DNA of 64,000 nt from Liopterus haemorrhoidalis (GCA_963971575.1 OZ020611.1:682001-746000), one strand, 5' to 3'; counted from the stretch's first letter, positions 44,281-56,205 are shown. Program-made: numbers and translations. The notes: generated from the letters alone by a model not told the origin.

Positions 44281-45227
44281 GTAAAATAAATTAGTTTATA
44301 ATTCAAATGAAAAAAATATATATATTTAGTTATTTTTGCACCGGTAAATTTGTCATTGAAGTTATGACGCAAAATGACGAAGTGCATTGACTGGGCAATT
44401 TGAGTATAATGAGACTTACCGTTTCGTCAAAGTGTCCTGGTTCCTTCATACCATTTCTCTCATGTGTGCGGACCCCTGTAACAAACATAACACGTCAGTC
44501 CACAGCCCTCAGACAATCATTCAATCGACAGAACAGTTTAATAAATAGATTTAATTGTACGTCGGCAGAGAACAGTTGTTCTAGTTGTTGTAATTTCAAC
44601 CCCGTCGCCAGAAACCCCAGTGTTATAGTTGTGAGTACAAATGTTACAATATGTAAGTGCAATTAGAGCGGAATGGAGCAGAGTGGAGGAAAAAGAAGAA
44701 ATGCTGCAAGTGTGGCAAGTGTTCGAGCAACAATGCAAGTGTCTCGTCCGCATGTAGGACAAGTGAGAGGGCGTCGCGGCGCCCGCAGATACGGCACGGA
44801 GCGTCTCTCCAACCGGAGCGGTCAAGGAGTTCTCGCGCGACATCTGCTCTTGTTCCGCGCCACTTCAAACTCACTCACTCGCTCGCCTCGCTCTTCAAAC
44901 TATTCTCCACCAAAGGCCAGGAGGTCAACACGTCACATACACTCCTGCTAATTACAGCCTACCTACTTATAAAAGGAGATTTGAAAAAATCACCAAAAAC
45001 TTTTATCCCACACCCTATTTCCCAGAACGGTTGGTTCAAAAATCTGATAGAAATCAAAGTAATGCACAATCATGTTAATCAGAATCGTCATTGCAATTTT
45101 CAAATTATAAAAATGTTTGTATTGTTCAAATAATTATTTATTTATTAAGAAACACGCCTCATATTTATTACACTCATTTTTTTTAAAAATTACTTTTTGC
45201 CATCAAATATGAGTTTATGTAGCGTGG
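44281..45227. other. Unassigned region with GC-rich island and a Helentron relic
   Basis: 44660-44890 is GC-rich and repeat-free, with several overlapping open frames but no domain. About 44995-45065 (TTATCCCACACCCTATTTCC, CAAAAATCTGATAGAA) is a diverged piece of the family A second block. Confidence 0.4.
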
Positions 45228-45311
45228 ATTAAAAATTAGCTGTAGCCACATGGGCCGACCTTCACCACAAAGTACTTAAGCGAAATACTTTCTAACAGGA
45301 AAATAATTATT
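45228..45311 (-). repeat. Extra Helentron B 3' terminus in tandem
   Basis: AATTAGCTGTAGCCACATGG, GACCTTCACCACAAAGTACTT: a diverged 3' hairpin and subterminal repeat of about 75 bp lying head-to-tail with the next, longer copy. Confidence 0.6.
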
Positions 45312-45890
45312 AAAAAATCAGCTGTGGCCACCACAGGATCGACCGCCATCACAAAGTACTTGTATAAAATACATTCTAGCAGCAGAGTAGAAATAACTTG
45401 GCCCAATATTTTCTAACAGAGATAGTATTTATCATTACCATGGAAACGTTACATATAAGTATGAAAAAAAAATATACTTTGAGATTTTTCCAAAAGAAAA
45501 AACAATGTTTTTCAATTTTTTTTCGTTTTATCAAAAAATGTCTCAAATAAAAGTTGTTAGTTATTGCATTTATAGCAACTTTTGTTAGATAAATTTTTTC
45601 GAAATATCCGATTTTTACCTAAAGTTGATCAACTCGTGCCATTGATGTCAAAAGCTTAAATATGAAGTTTCATAAAAATCCTTTTAGCCGAATTTGCTCT
45701 GCACGCGTACACAGACAGACGGACAGACGGACAGACAGACGGACGGACACACAGACCGACAGACATCATGCTAAAAATAGTCAAAACGTTATGTAGAGAT
45801 CTCAATTCGCGGAGATCCATCGAAATCTCGAAATGTCAAAATCGGTATGATCACAATACCTCCCTTATATATGTTGACGGTCGATAATAA
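45312..45890 (-). mobile_element. Helentron-like (HINE) family B, copy 2
   Basis: 3' hairpin CAGCTGTGGCCACCACAG and subterminal repeat at left; internal block with AACTCGTGCCATTGATGTC; a mixed GACA/GACG array at about 45712-45768; 5' end TATATATGTTGACGGTCG at right. Confidence 0.75.
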
Positions 45891-46950
45891 TTCTTAACAT
45901 CACGGAATTAGTCGACTTTCCTTTACTCATCACGGGATCCAGGGATCCCTTTTTGAAAAATGTTCACAAAATAAATTAAATATAACATAATTTATTTGGC
46001 GAAAATATAAAAAATTATTGTTTGACTATAGTTTTGTAGAAAAATAAAATATTATTTTCTTAGGAACGTACAGAGAAGAGGGGTTATAAAAATGTATATA
46101 TTCCTTTTCAAGTTATACCCCCCCCCCCTGCAAATCTGTTAATTCCTCCCACGCTATAACTAATATGTGATGTGATTGCAGCATGCAGAGGCAGAGAGGT
46201 TAATGGAATGTGCGAGTCCATTATTAATCGGCGGCGAAGCATCGTCCGTACGCACTGTACAGTTAACATGGGTAATGATGGGCGTCAGCCAGTCAGTTAC
46301 AGGTGTTTAACGCTACCTGCTTCCGCTACGTACACTTCCTTCCGTCACCGGAAATGTCCTACCACCCCCACACCCACACCCCGCGTCACCTCACTTGTTA
46401 TCGTTACGTCACTCCGCACTACATCTCTATTTTTCACTGGGCCGAGTCGTGAGGTGAGCGCTCTGCCAGTGCGTTCTCCGCTGTCCTTGCACTTGATTAT
46501 CTTGGATTATATGTTTGTTGTCTGATGTGACGGTATTTGGATATTACAAGTAATTAGAACACGAAACGTTTTATTATTTCAACGAATTAATAAGCACTGT
46601 CCCCTCTGTCTAACCTTAATTGTGTTCTAAGTCAAAAACGTGACATGGCGAGATATTTCGTGACTTTACTCACGGAAATAATGACTCGAGGAAATAATTA
46701 GAAAAAATTGCCATTATTAACCTTCAATATTTTTGAAAACATGTTTTTTCGGTTTAATTGTTTCAACTAATAATTGGTTATTAAAAACAAGATATTACAC
46801 CGAATCATTTTAATTAATGGTAATTGGACAATTTTAAAAAATTAAAATATCTGAGATATATACTTAATAAATGTTTAAGACTCCCCCCTCCAGAGCTCCA
46901 AAAACACGTGCTTTTTACGTGATTTCATCAAAATGTAAGTAAAGAGCAAA
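45891..46950. other. Unassigned region
   Basis: C-run at 46119-46129. About 46180-46500 is GC-richer, with an open but featureless plus frame. Nothing recognised. Confidence 0.4.
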
Positions 46951-46959
46951 TTCTTTATT

Positions 46960-47428
46960 AACACGCACAAATATGTTTGAACAGTTTAGAACTTAATTGA
47001 GAAAGAACAAACAATTTTTTTTGCGACGAATTGATGATAAATTTCAAACTACTACAAGAAAAATATAGTACGGATTTAACAAACGCATTTCCTCAACAGG
47101 TATTATGTTTTCGATCAGCATTGTTGGACAAAATTAAATAATGTTCCAGTACAAGAGAACTTGCCAAAATATTTTTAAAATACTAATTTTATCCAGTTAC
47201 GACGATATATACACAACTTTTATGTTGTTTTTAATACTTGCTATAACATCTGCGTCAGTTGAGAGGTCATTTCCAAAGTTCAAAATTTTAATAAATTATC
47301 TAAGAAGTAATAGGACTATAGGACAACAGCGGTTAAGTGAATTAACATGAATTAGCGTTGAAAACGATCATGCAAGATCAATGAATTATGAAGATTTAAT
47401 AGACATTTTTGCGGAATCTAAAAGTTGA
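46960..47428 (+). pseudogene. hAT transposase C-terminal dimerisation domain relic
   Basis: 47220-47345 reads FLILAITSASVERSFPKFKI, LINYLRSNRTIGQQRLSEL. After a stop the frame goes on to ISVENDHARSMNYEDLIDIF to about 47428. The spaced motifs A-SVERSFSK-K, NYLRS-M-Q-RLS-L and E-D-A-YEDLID-FA are the standard C-terminus of ZMYM/DUF4371-type hAT transposases. Upstream, 47030-47150 (RRIDDKFQTTTRK, ALLDKIK) fits the preceding region with frameshifts. At least one nonsense codon and several frame changes make it non-functional. Neither terminal repeat was found, and a Helentron begins soon after. Confidence 0.75.
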
Positions 47429-47478
47429 AAAAAAACTGTTTTAAACACTAAATGTATACCTATAAATCTCTTGGTAAG

Positions 47479-48067
47479 TTTTACCCACCGCCAACATATA
47501 TATATGATGTATATGATGTCTCTCGGTCTATCTGTCCGTCTGTCCGTCTATCTGTCTGTCTGCCCGTCTGTCTGTGCGTCCGTCTGTGCGTCCGTCTGTC
47601 TGTGTACACGTGCAGAGCAAATTCGGCTAAAAGGCTTTTTATGAAACTTCATATTGAAGCTTTTGACATCAATGGCACGAGTTGATCAACTTTTGGTAAA
47701 ATTCGGTTGACTAGAAATGGGAGTTTACTCGTGTCGATTTTAAGATTTTTGCGAATATTTAACAACAGAAAAATATTACAATAATATAAATATATAAAAA
47801 TATAAAAAATGTATTTAATAAAGTTGCTATAAAAGCAATAACTAACCATTTTTTTTGAAATATTTTTTTATAAAACGAAACATTTTTGAAATTTTTTTCG
47901 AAGTATCTGTTTTTTCATACTTATATGTAATGTTTCCATAGTCATGATAAATAATATCTCTGTTAGAAATATTAGGGCAAGTTATTTCTACTCTGCTGCT
48001 AGAATGTATTTTATACTTTGTACTTTGTGATGGTGGTCGGACCTGTGGTGGCCACAGCTGATTTTTT
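47479..48067 (+). mobile_element. Helentron-like (HINE) family B, copy 3
   Basis: 5' end ACCCACCGCCAACATATATA, then a deletion of most of the first block, then an irregular GTCT/GTCC/ATCT array at about 47522-47603. The second block and 3' end TGATGGTGGTCGGACCTGTG plus GTGGCCACAG are preserved. Confidence 0.72.
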
Positions 48068-48099
48068 AAAAAAATTTGGTTCACCGTTAAGATCGCTGC

Positions 48100-48297
48100 T
48101 TTACAATACTCTACAAAACCATTACCAGTAATAATTATAACTGATACCGTAAAAAAAGTAACCATACCAGTAAAAAATTATTGATACCAGTAAAGTATCG
48201 AAACATAAGGTATCGAGTACTATAATATTAGTATCGGAAGAAAAGTATCAATACCTTATCAGTATCAATAATATCGTTCCATCCCTGCACAGTATCG
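48100..48297. repeat. hAT-like right-end fragment with GTATCGATAC-type motifs
   Basis: Repeated TACCAGTAA and AGTATCAATACC motifs lead to CCATCCCTG at about 48289-48297, matching the CAGGGATGG terminus type of the hAT element at 24767. No left end was found. Confidence 0.4.
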
Positions 48298-48299
48298 CT

Positions 48300-48848
48300 G
48301 GATAAAAATGAATGTTCGTAATTTGAAAGCGCGTTTTTGTGTTCCTTACACAATCGTCTTATCACGATAATCGTTCCGCGATAAATTAGTTTGTAGTTTG
48401 ATATTATATGTGTAGTGTGACAGTTGTTTGATGAGTTTTATGGAGGAATGCGAACGGAAGTACATATAATGAAAGTACGTCCACGGATGATCGCATCTGC
48501 TGGTGGTGATGCAGAGCGGGATGGAGAGAGGCACGTACAATTGTCTCGGAATGACGGGAAATCTCTCTGATTATGAAATGAGATGGAGTGCCACGCGATT
48601 TCACAAGCCTGCTCACAACTAGATCTAGGACACTTTCAAATACACCTTTCTTACAAACTACTACAAATATACACTACTGATATAGCCACCAAAACAAAAC
48701 ACTGCTCTATCATACTATCTAAATTAAGTAAAAACTGAGCTGAATAAAATATGCATAAGATCTTTAATATCATTATTAGGGGCATCATAATATACAAACA
48801 TTGAAGTCTAACCACGAAATATAGAATTGTCCTGGCTAATTAGAGAAA
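48300..48848. other. Unassigned region
   Basis: Includes a 16 bp match (ATTGTCCTGGCTAATT near 48826) to the SINE body, too short to call a copy. No gene recognised. Confidence 0.4.
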
Positions 48849-48850
48849 TA

Positions 48851-49772
48851 TCAGGTGATTGCAAAAATTTGTGCCCGATTTGAAATAAAATTAAATAAAA
48901 CACGTTTTCGTGGAAAAACATTTTTATTAATCAATAATGTACTCCCCATCATTTTCTATAACTGTCTCCTAACGTTTTACAAGTTTTTGAATTCCTTTTT
49001 TGTAGAAACTGGGTGGTTTATCTTCAAAGATAATAGTAAGGTAGTTTTTGACTTCTTCCACAGAAACAATTTTTTTGCCATTCAAATTATTTTGAAGAGA
49101 ACGAAACAGATGAAAATCTGAAGGGGCAAGGTCAGGGGAATACGGCGGGTGCTGGAGGATTTCCCATTTTAACTCCCTAAGTTTTTACAGTGTCTGTTGA
49201 GCGACATGTGGTCTAGCGTTGTCGTGGTAAAAGATGATTCCTTTTCGAATAACCAAACTTGGACGTTTTGCTTGGATTACCACATTGAGTTGGGTGAGTT
49301 GCTCACAGTACTTCTCCGCAGTTATTGATTTGCCACGTGGAAGAAGCTCGAAATAAAGTATTCCTCTGCAGTCCCACCAGACACATAACAACACTTTCAT
49401 TGGATGCAATTCAGCTTTTGCGAAAGACTCTGCTCGTTCACTCACATGCTTCCAGTTTCTTTTTATATTGTGATAGATAATCCATTTTTCATCTCCAGTT
49501 ATTACTCGATCCAAGAAAGGTTCATTTAGTTGACGAGCAAGGAGAGAAACGGCAGTGGAAACACGTTTCAGTTTGTTCCGTTCTGTCAAAATGTGCGGAA
49601 CCCATATATCGAGTTTCGAAGTATTGCCAAGTTTTTTTAAATGGCGAAATGCTGTCGATTTGTCAACATTTAACTTCTCAGCAATCTCTTCAGTCGAAAT
49701 CCGTGGATTACTATTCACCAAATCACGGATACAGTCATTATTACACGGGCAAAAACTTTTGCAATCACCTGA
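48851..49772 (-). mobile_element. Mariner element with 5' coding deletion
   Basis: TCAGGTGATTGCAAAAATTT at 48851 pairs with the inverse ending 49772 (about 27 bp, few differences), with TA at both borders. At 922 bp it lacks roughly 350 bp relative to a full mariner; the loss is next to the right end and removes the start of the transposase gene. Confidence 0.82.
48927..49755 (-). pseudogene. Mariner (DD34D) transposase lacking its N-terminus
   Basis: On the minus strand a frame enters from the inverted repeat and reads CNNDCIRDLVNSNPRISTEE, LNVDKSTAFRHLKKLG (second helix-turn-helix), IWVPHILTE, VITGDEKWIIY (first Asp) and IIFYHDNARPHVAQQTL (second Asp). An in-frame stop follows, then KLRELKWEILQHPPYSPDLA and PSDFHLF (third Asp), 34 residues from the second. 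Another stop replaces the usual Trp of the KRW segment near 48970, and the C-terminus ends at 48927. About the first 75 residues are gone. It belongs to a different mariner lineage from the intact copy at 30.8 kb, judging by its termini and linker sequence. Confidence 0.85.
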
Positions 49773-49774
49773 TA

Positions 49775-49949
49775 GTAAAGGCCATAAAATAAAAATATGT
49801 CTGGCTACTGGAAACAAAAAATAATAATAAAGTAAAATTTAAAACAATGTTCGAAGGCAGAGAAATGGACTTTTGGAGAAAAGAGTATCAACAAGGCCGA
49901 TTTATTCATTAAGTTCTTAGGCACAGTGCGGGGGGGGGGGGGGAGTTTG
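49775..49949. other. Unassigned spacer with G-run
   Basis: G-run at 49930-49943; otherwise featureless. Confidence 0.5.
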
Positions 49950-50092
49950 CAAAGATATTATTTATCATAACCATGGAAACATTACATATAAGAATGAAAA
50001 AATAGATACAAAAAATTTCAAATTTTTTTCGTTTTATCAAATTGTGTCTCAAATAAAAGTTGTTAGTTATTGCTTTTATAGCAATGCTATGT
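49950..50092 (-). repeat. Helentron B internal fragment
   Basis: AGATATTATTTATCATAACC, CAAATAAAAGTTGTTAGTTA: an internal piece of family B without either end. Confidence 0.7.
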
Positions 50093-50179
50093 ATTTCTGG
50101 TATAAAAAATACACTACTCTCTTTGCTCTTTCTTTACAAACAAATTTTCTGAACGGTCAAAATCTTTGTTCTATATTTA

Positions 50180-51276
50180 TGTATTCCGGACAACACAGGC
50201 CATGGAGGTGCAGCAGTTATAATCAATAACAAAATAAAACACTACGCACTTCCGGAGTACAAGGAAGAACATCTGCAAGCAGCGAGCGTAATGGTACAGA
50301 GTAACAGAGGCCAACTAGCTATTTCGGCAATATATTGTCCACCTAAATTTCGAATAAAACAACACCAATTTGAACACTTTTTTGGAAAACTAGGTAATAA
50401 ATTTATTGCAGGTGGAGATTACAATGCGAAACATGTAGCATGGGGTTCGAGATTAATAACTACAAGAGGCAGAGAATTGCTAAATACAATTAAGGAAGCG
50501 AAAATGCAAACTGTCTCTACAGGCGAACCAACCTACTGGCCATCTGACAGGAATAAAATCCCTGATTTGCTAGATTTTTGTATCACCAAAGGAATAGCAC
50601 CGGCATACATAACAGCAAAATCTTCTCTAGATTTATCTTCTGACCACACTCCAGTACTTGTGAATGTCCTGTACAGCATAAACTTATAAAAATATATTGG
50701 TTAATCGGTAAAAAATCCAAATTACCCCTAGAAAACAAACTTCTGCTCTATAAAATTATTCTTAAACCAATTTGGACTTACGGAATACAACTATGGGGCA
50801 CGGCCAGTAAATCAAGTATTAATATACTACAGAGGTTTCAATCTAAAACCCTACGAACTATAACGGAAGCGCCATGGTATGTTAATAACAACATTTTACA
50901 CGCAGACCTCAATATTCCCTCAGTGCAAGAAGAAATCAAAAGATACAGTGAAAAATATTTAATAAAACTGAACGTACACCCAAATCACCTGGCAGTAAAT
51001 TTACTAGACAATAGTGCGGAAACTAGACGATTGAAACGCCACACCCCACTCGAACTACCCCAGAGATTCAGTGATAGTTAAATTAGTGTAGGGACTATTA
51101 TGTTGTTCATTCCTTATTTTATGTATTTAGTTCCATAACACCTGTCATTTTGTTTAATTGGAAGCTGCCACTGGGCAGTTTCCGATCATGTTAATTTAAT
51201 CACGTTAACACATTTGCTTATTGTTTCTCGAAACAGATTGTAAATATGCAAAGAAATAAAAAAAAAAAAAAAAAAT
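50180..51276 (+). pseudogene. Jockey-clade non-LTR retrotransposon with most of the RT deleted
   Basis: 50190-50690 encodes the C-terminal half of an APE-type endonuclease: GHGGAAVIINNKIKHY, then LAISAIYCPP, then FIAGGDYNAKHVAWGS (the GDYNAKH catalytic block) and LDLSSDHTPVLV (the SDH motif). The next frame, 50700-51080, jumps directly to the extreme C-terminus: LENKLLLYKIILKPIWTYGI, LQRFQSKTLRTITEAPWYV, EEIKRYSEKYL and RRLKRHTPLELPQRF, then a stop. About 500 residues including the YADD box are missing. A 3' UTR and a poly-A tail at about 51258-51276 complete the insertion. Motif order and wording are classic Jockey. Confidence 0.85.
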
Positions 51277-52132
51277 ATTTATGTATTATGTTATGTGTTT
51301 ATTTTAAATGTGGTTTTAGGCATACTCTCTATACTTCTAAGGGTTTGCGTCTTGTTTAAAGAAGTATTTATTAATTTATCTATCAATATTACAGTTTAAT
51401 TGATATAAGTGCATTCACTATTATAGACAATATTTAGTTGGTATTGTTTATAAAACGGTTTTACTATCTTGGAATATGTATGTTGTAGGAGAGAGATGCA
51501 AAGAGCAGAGAGTAGAGAGTAGAAAGCAGGTATTTGCTTCCGATTGCGGTGGCCGAGTTGTGCTGTATATATGCGATAGGACTCCGGTGATGCGGCGGTG
51601 AACCGGAGCGGAACCGATACTGATGCAGGACAACCGGAGAGAGCTGTTTATATACTCTCCACAAACAGACAGACAGACACAGACACAGACACAGAGAAAC
51701 ACAGATAGTATATTCGCTGCTGAACTATTTCCATATCTCTGATTCAATCACAACCGGATCTATGATTTCTGCTGCTCCATATCCCCCCCCCCCTCCCCTA
51801 CTCATTTGACAATACTTCAAAGGACATATCGATATCGAATTATTAAAATACAGGACTATAGCTCCTTTGTGTAATGCTATATGTTTTTATTTTTTATTTT
51901 AATATGGAATATAGTAGATATATTTTATAGGGAAGTTAATTCTGAAAATATTTCTACGTTTATTTTTCATAAGAACGAATTATAATATATAAAGATAGAG
52001 ATTTTATCGATATGATTAAAAAGAGAATATAGTAAATAAGATCAGGGAAATGAAATTAAACACCCGTATTTTTGTAATTTTGCAAATTCTCCCAATTTTG
52101 TCGCTAGATGCAGGAGAAAAGTCACACCCAAA
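51277..52132. other. Unassigned region
   Basis: AGAG-rich stretch at 51491-51530, short CAGACA repeats at 51666-51695, C-run at 51784-51793. No gene recognised. Confidence 0.4.
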
Positions 52133-52750
52133 TTTTTACCGACCGCCAACATATATAAGGGAGGTATATTGTGATCATACCGATTTTGACATTTCGAGAT
52201 TTCGATGGATCTCCACGAATTGAGGTCCCTACATAATATTCTTCGACTATTTTTAGCATGAAGTCTGTTGGTCTGTCTGTCTGTCTGTCCGTCTGTCTGT
52301 CTCTCTGTCTGTCTGTCCGTCCATCTGTCTGTGTACACGTGCAGAGCAAATTCAGCTAAAGGATAGGAAACTGCATATTTAAGCTTTTGACATCAATGGC
52401 ACGAGTTGATCAACTTTTGGTAAAAATCGGTTGACTAGAAATGGGAGTTTACCCGTGTCGATTTTTAGATTTTTGCGAATATTTAGCAACAGAAAAATAT
52501 TTCGAAAAAATTTATTTAATAAAAGTTGCAATAAATGCAATATCTAATAACTTTTATTTGAGACGTTCTCTGATAAAACGAAAAATTTTACAAGTCTCAA
52601 TTTTTTCATACTTATATGTAACGTTTCCATGGTCATGATAAATAATATCTCTGTTAGAAAATATAAGGCCAAGTTATTTCTACACTGCTGATACAATGTA
52701 TTTTATACAAGTACTTTATGATGGTGGTCGGAATAATCAGCTGATTTTTT
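52133..52750 (+). mobile_element. Helentron-like (HINE) family B, copy 4
   Basis: TTTTTACCGACCGCCAACAT start, first block, a GTCT/GTCC array at about 52262-52332, second block, and 3' TGATGGTGGTCGG. The terminal hairpin is degraded (AATAATCAGCTGATTTTTT). Confidence 0.75.
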
Positions 52751-52793
52751 TTCATACTTATATGTATGTTTCCATGGTCATGATAAATAATAC

Positions 52794-53198
52794 AGTCTGT
52801 TCCAAACGGTTAAGCGGAACTAGATTTTGCAATCTAGTTACTTTCATCGTTTAAATCGTGCCTTTCGGCCGTTTTGTTTAAGCTTTGTAAATCATACTTA
52901 CAGTAAACATTTTTTGGTTAAGGTTAATATCATTTTAAAATGTCATTTTCTTTATATTTTGATTCATTTGAGTCATTCTTATACAAATTTTCCATTTATT
53001 TATTTTTTTGTCATTAAAATATCTAAAAAAAATATTTAATTTTGACATATGTCATTCGTTTCCATGGTTTCATTGTTGGAATTTTAAATTTTGACATTCC
53101 AACGTGAAAAATGAAATAACCCAAGAAAGGTCCCTTTTTGTGACAACCTAAAAGAACTAAATTCCCATTTAGTTCCGATTAACCGTTTGGAACAGTCT
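52794..53198. mobile_element. Tc1/mariner-type MITE, family CAGTCTGTTCC, complete
   Basis: CAGTCTGTTCCAAACGGTTA, then AGCGGAACTAG, at the left is matched by AGTTCCGATTAACCGTTTGG, then AACAGTCTG, at the right. A TA borders the left end. About 405 bp. It lies inside rearranged Helentron B sequence (52751-52793 and 53199 onwards). Confidence 0.75.
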
Positions 53199-53518
53199 GT
53201 TCCACTAGTTGACAAGAAATGGGAGTTTACTCGTGTCGATTTTAAGATTTTAGCGGATATTTCACAACAGAAATATTTCGAAAAAATTTATTTAACAAAA
53301 GTTGCTATAAAAGCAATAACTAACAACTTTTATTTGAGAAATTTTTTGGTAAAGTATTTTTTCATACTTATATGTAACGTTTCCATGACCATGATAAATA
53401 ATATCTCTGTAACAAAATATTAGGCCAAGTTGTTTCTACTCTGCTGCTAGAATGTATTTTATGCAAGTACTTTATGATGGCGGTCGGTCCTGTGGTGGCC
53501 ACAGCTGATTTTTTATCT
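53199..53518 (+). repeat. Helentron B partial copy (3' half)
   Basis: Starts within the second block (AGTTGACAAGAAATGGGAG) and runs to GATGGCGGTCGGTCCTGTGG, TGGCCACAGCTG and a T-run. The order relative to the 52751-52793 piece is scrambled. Confidence 0.7.
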
Positions 53519-53611
53519 ATGTAAAAATTATTATGAATCAAACAGACCAAGCCCTTACTTGGTCAGGGCGGGACAAAAGTTTTAGATGTTACCCTTTTTC
53601 GGCGTTCCTGG

Positions 53612-53655
53612 TGTAAGGGTTTACTGGTGTTGCCTGCGAAATCCTTAAAATTATT
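53612..53655 (-). repeat. Diverged Helentron A 5'-end relic
   Basis: TAAGGGTTTACTGGTGTTGC, GAAATCCTTAAAATT resembles the inverted family A 5' end. Nothing else of the element is present. Confidence 0.4.
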
Positions 53656-54273
53656 TCATTTTCCAGCAATTTATACTTTTTGACGAGTATCGGAAACCAA
53701 GCCCGTCATATGAGTGTTCTGCTACTGTACAAGTCAAGTCATTTTGCGTCGGAATTTTTTTCTAATTCGCAAAATAGAATGAGACACGAGGCGATCTGGA
53801 GAGGAAGAGATGTTTCCCACAGTGAGAGAGTGTCTGGGAACGAGAGTTGGCCTGCGAGAGACTGCGTGTATCCGCTCCACATATATCTCGCGATCGCAGC
53901 CAGGAATGCTGCTGCACTGTTGCTACATAACCGATTATTAGTGCTGATGTGAGAACTGAACTGAGGCGGTGGCCAGGAAGGAAACCAGATACATGTATTA
54001 ATTACATGAAAAAATTGTTAAATTATATAAATTGTAGGTTTTTACAGGTTTATTAAATTAATACAGTCATTATGTAAGTACATCTTGTTGCTACCGTGCA
54101 TCAACAGGAAATAGCCAATTCTCGAACACGACAAAGAAAAAACAAATTGCAAAAATGGGTTTCATGACCCTAGTGAAATACCTTACTTCCTTACTCTGCT
54201 GCCAGAAAAATAATAACAAAATGTTAAGTACCATGTACATAACTTTCACAGGCCGGTAAATACAATACACTCT
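53656..54273. other. Unassigned region
   Basis: No recognised gene. About 53770-53910 is moderately GC-rich. Confidence 0.4.
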
Positions 54274-54890
54274 AAAAAAATCAGTTGTGGCCACCACAGG
54301 ACCGACCGCTATCATAAAGTACTTGTATAAAATATATTCTAGCAGCAGAGTAGAAATAACTTAGCCTAATATTTTCTAACAGAGATATTATTTATCATGA
54401 CCATGGAAATGTTACATATAAATATGAAAAAATCAGCTGTGGCCACCACAGGACCGACCGCTATCATAAAGTACTTATATAAATTACATTCTAGCTGTAG
54501 AGTACAACTAATTTGACCTAATATTTTCTAACAGAGATATTATTTATCATGACCATCGAAACGTTACATATAAATATGAAAAAATTGAGACATGGAAAAA
54601 ATTTCGAAAAATTTTACAGAAATTATTCGAAATTTTTCGTTTTATCAAAAAACGTCTCAAATAAAAGTAATTAGTTATTGCATTTATAGCAACTTTTGCT
54701 CAATAAATTTTTTCGAAATATTTTTCTTTTGCTAAATATTCGCAAAAATCTTAAAATCGACACGAGTAAACTCCCATTTCTAGTCAACCGATTTTTACCA
54801 AAAGTTGATCTACTCGTGTCATTGAAGTCAAAATCTTAAATATGCAGTTTCATAAAAATCCTTTTAGCCGAATTTGCTCTGCACGTGTAC

Positions 54891-54924
<34 letters not shown>

Positions 54925-55086
54925 GGACAGACGGACGGACGGACGGACAGACAGACAGACAGACATCATGCTAAAAATAGTCAAAATGTTATGTGCGGAC
55001 CTCAATTCGTGGAGATTCATCGAAATCTCAAAATGTTAAAATCGGTATGATCACAATACCTCCCTTATGTTGGCGGTCGGTAAAAA
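54274..55086 (-). mobile_element. Helentron-like (HINE) family B, copy 6, with duplicated 3' end
   Basis: Two 3' termini lie in tandem: 54274-54424 and again from 54425, each starting TCAG(T/C)TGTGGCCACCACAG and covering the same ~150 bp. The second continues as a full copy with a GACA/GACG array at about 54894-54965 and ends TGTTGGCGGTCGGTAAAAA. Confidence 0.75.
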
Positions 55087-55116
55087 TAGTGTTAAAGGGA
55101 CTTCATAGTACACTAA

Positions 55117-56106
55117 AAAAAAATTATGTGAAGTGTGAATTTTCACACATTTCAGGGTTTTGCAGGTATTTAGTAAGTGAATGATGATTATTTTGGATGC
55201 GAAAACAAATTTTATATTAAAATATTTTTTTTGTTAATTTTAATTCGAACGCCTAATACCATTATTTAAGTTTCTAAATATGTGCAGTATTTTTTTTTTT
55301 ATATAGCAAGGTTCATTAAGAATTTTAAAAATTGCGCCTATGGCTTCCATTGGTTGTTATAAGTTACGTCCCTCTGATTTCGTGTACATTGAAACAGAAT
55401 TAAATTATAATTTAAACAATTTCCACTGGTTATTAAATTTACGCTTTTAAAAATTAAATGCAACATTTGCCAAAATATAACTAGAATTTTGAAAAAATAA
55501 TTTAAACAATTTAAAAATTAAAAAAAAAACAAAAAATAATATAGTCTCTTCTCACAGGGTTCGATCCCTTTCGGATCGGGTTACTTGGGTGATAAATCAG
55601 CGACTAATACCACTACACCAGCATGCACGTTTCAGTGTGGCGTGTTACAAAGCTATAACTTGTGTACATTATTAGCAAATAATCACAAAAAATGCGTTTT
55701 TCTCCAAAAACATAATCTGATCAAAAATTCCTGTTGTACTATTCCGGTTCACACCAATGTACATTACTTAGAATTTTTTCAGATTTTTAGTTTAAACCAT
55801 CTGGGCTACAGGGTGTGGGACAAAAATATTTTTGCACAATTTTGGCAAAAATCACTACAAAATAATTTATTTCGCAAAAATAAAAATTTGATCGTTAATC
55901 CACGTACCAAGGGCTGTCATTTGATACCCTACTCAGAATTATAAAAAAATATTTTTTTTTTCGATGAGCACATATTTGTTTATATTTTTAGGGGGATATG
56001 TTTTTTAGATGTTTTAGTATTTTTCCTATGTGCGGGTCAAAGAGTTGTATAAGCATGCCAAATTTCAACTCTCTAGGTTTAGCCGTTTGGCTACAATTTT
56101 TACCGA

Positions 56107-56152
<46 letters not shown>

Positions 56153-56205
56153 GACAAAATGACGGTATAAGGGTTTTTTGGTCATACCTACAAAACCCTA
56201 AAAAT
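55117..56205 (-). mobile_element. Helentron-like (HINE) family A, copy 5, subtype I
   Basis: 3' hairpin GTGTGAATTTTCACAC and AGGGTTTTGCAGGTATTTAG at left; array (CAGA)n at about 56107-56152; 5' end CCTACAAAACCCTAAAAA at right. The flanks GGGACTTCATAGTACACTAA and TTAGTATACCATGAAGTCCC are near-inverse, so it sits in the centre of a short palindrome. Confidence 0.78.
55545..55628 (-). other. tRNA-like cassette, type alpha
   Basis: Minus strand: box A TGGTGTAGTGG and box B GATCGAACCC both fit the Pol III consensus, followed by a T-rich tract. This is the best-preserved alpha cassette. Confidence 0.6.

Noticed and set aside
47649..47849. Minus-strand frame across Helentron B copy 3
   Set aside because: Lies wholly within repeat sequence and is not preserved in other copies.
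48826..48841. Sixteen-base match to the SINE body
   Set aside because: Too short to be called a SINE copy without head or tail.
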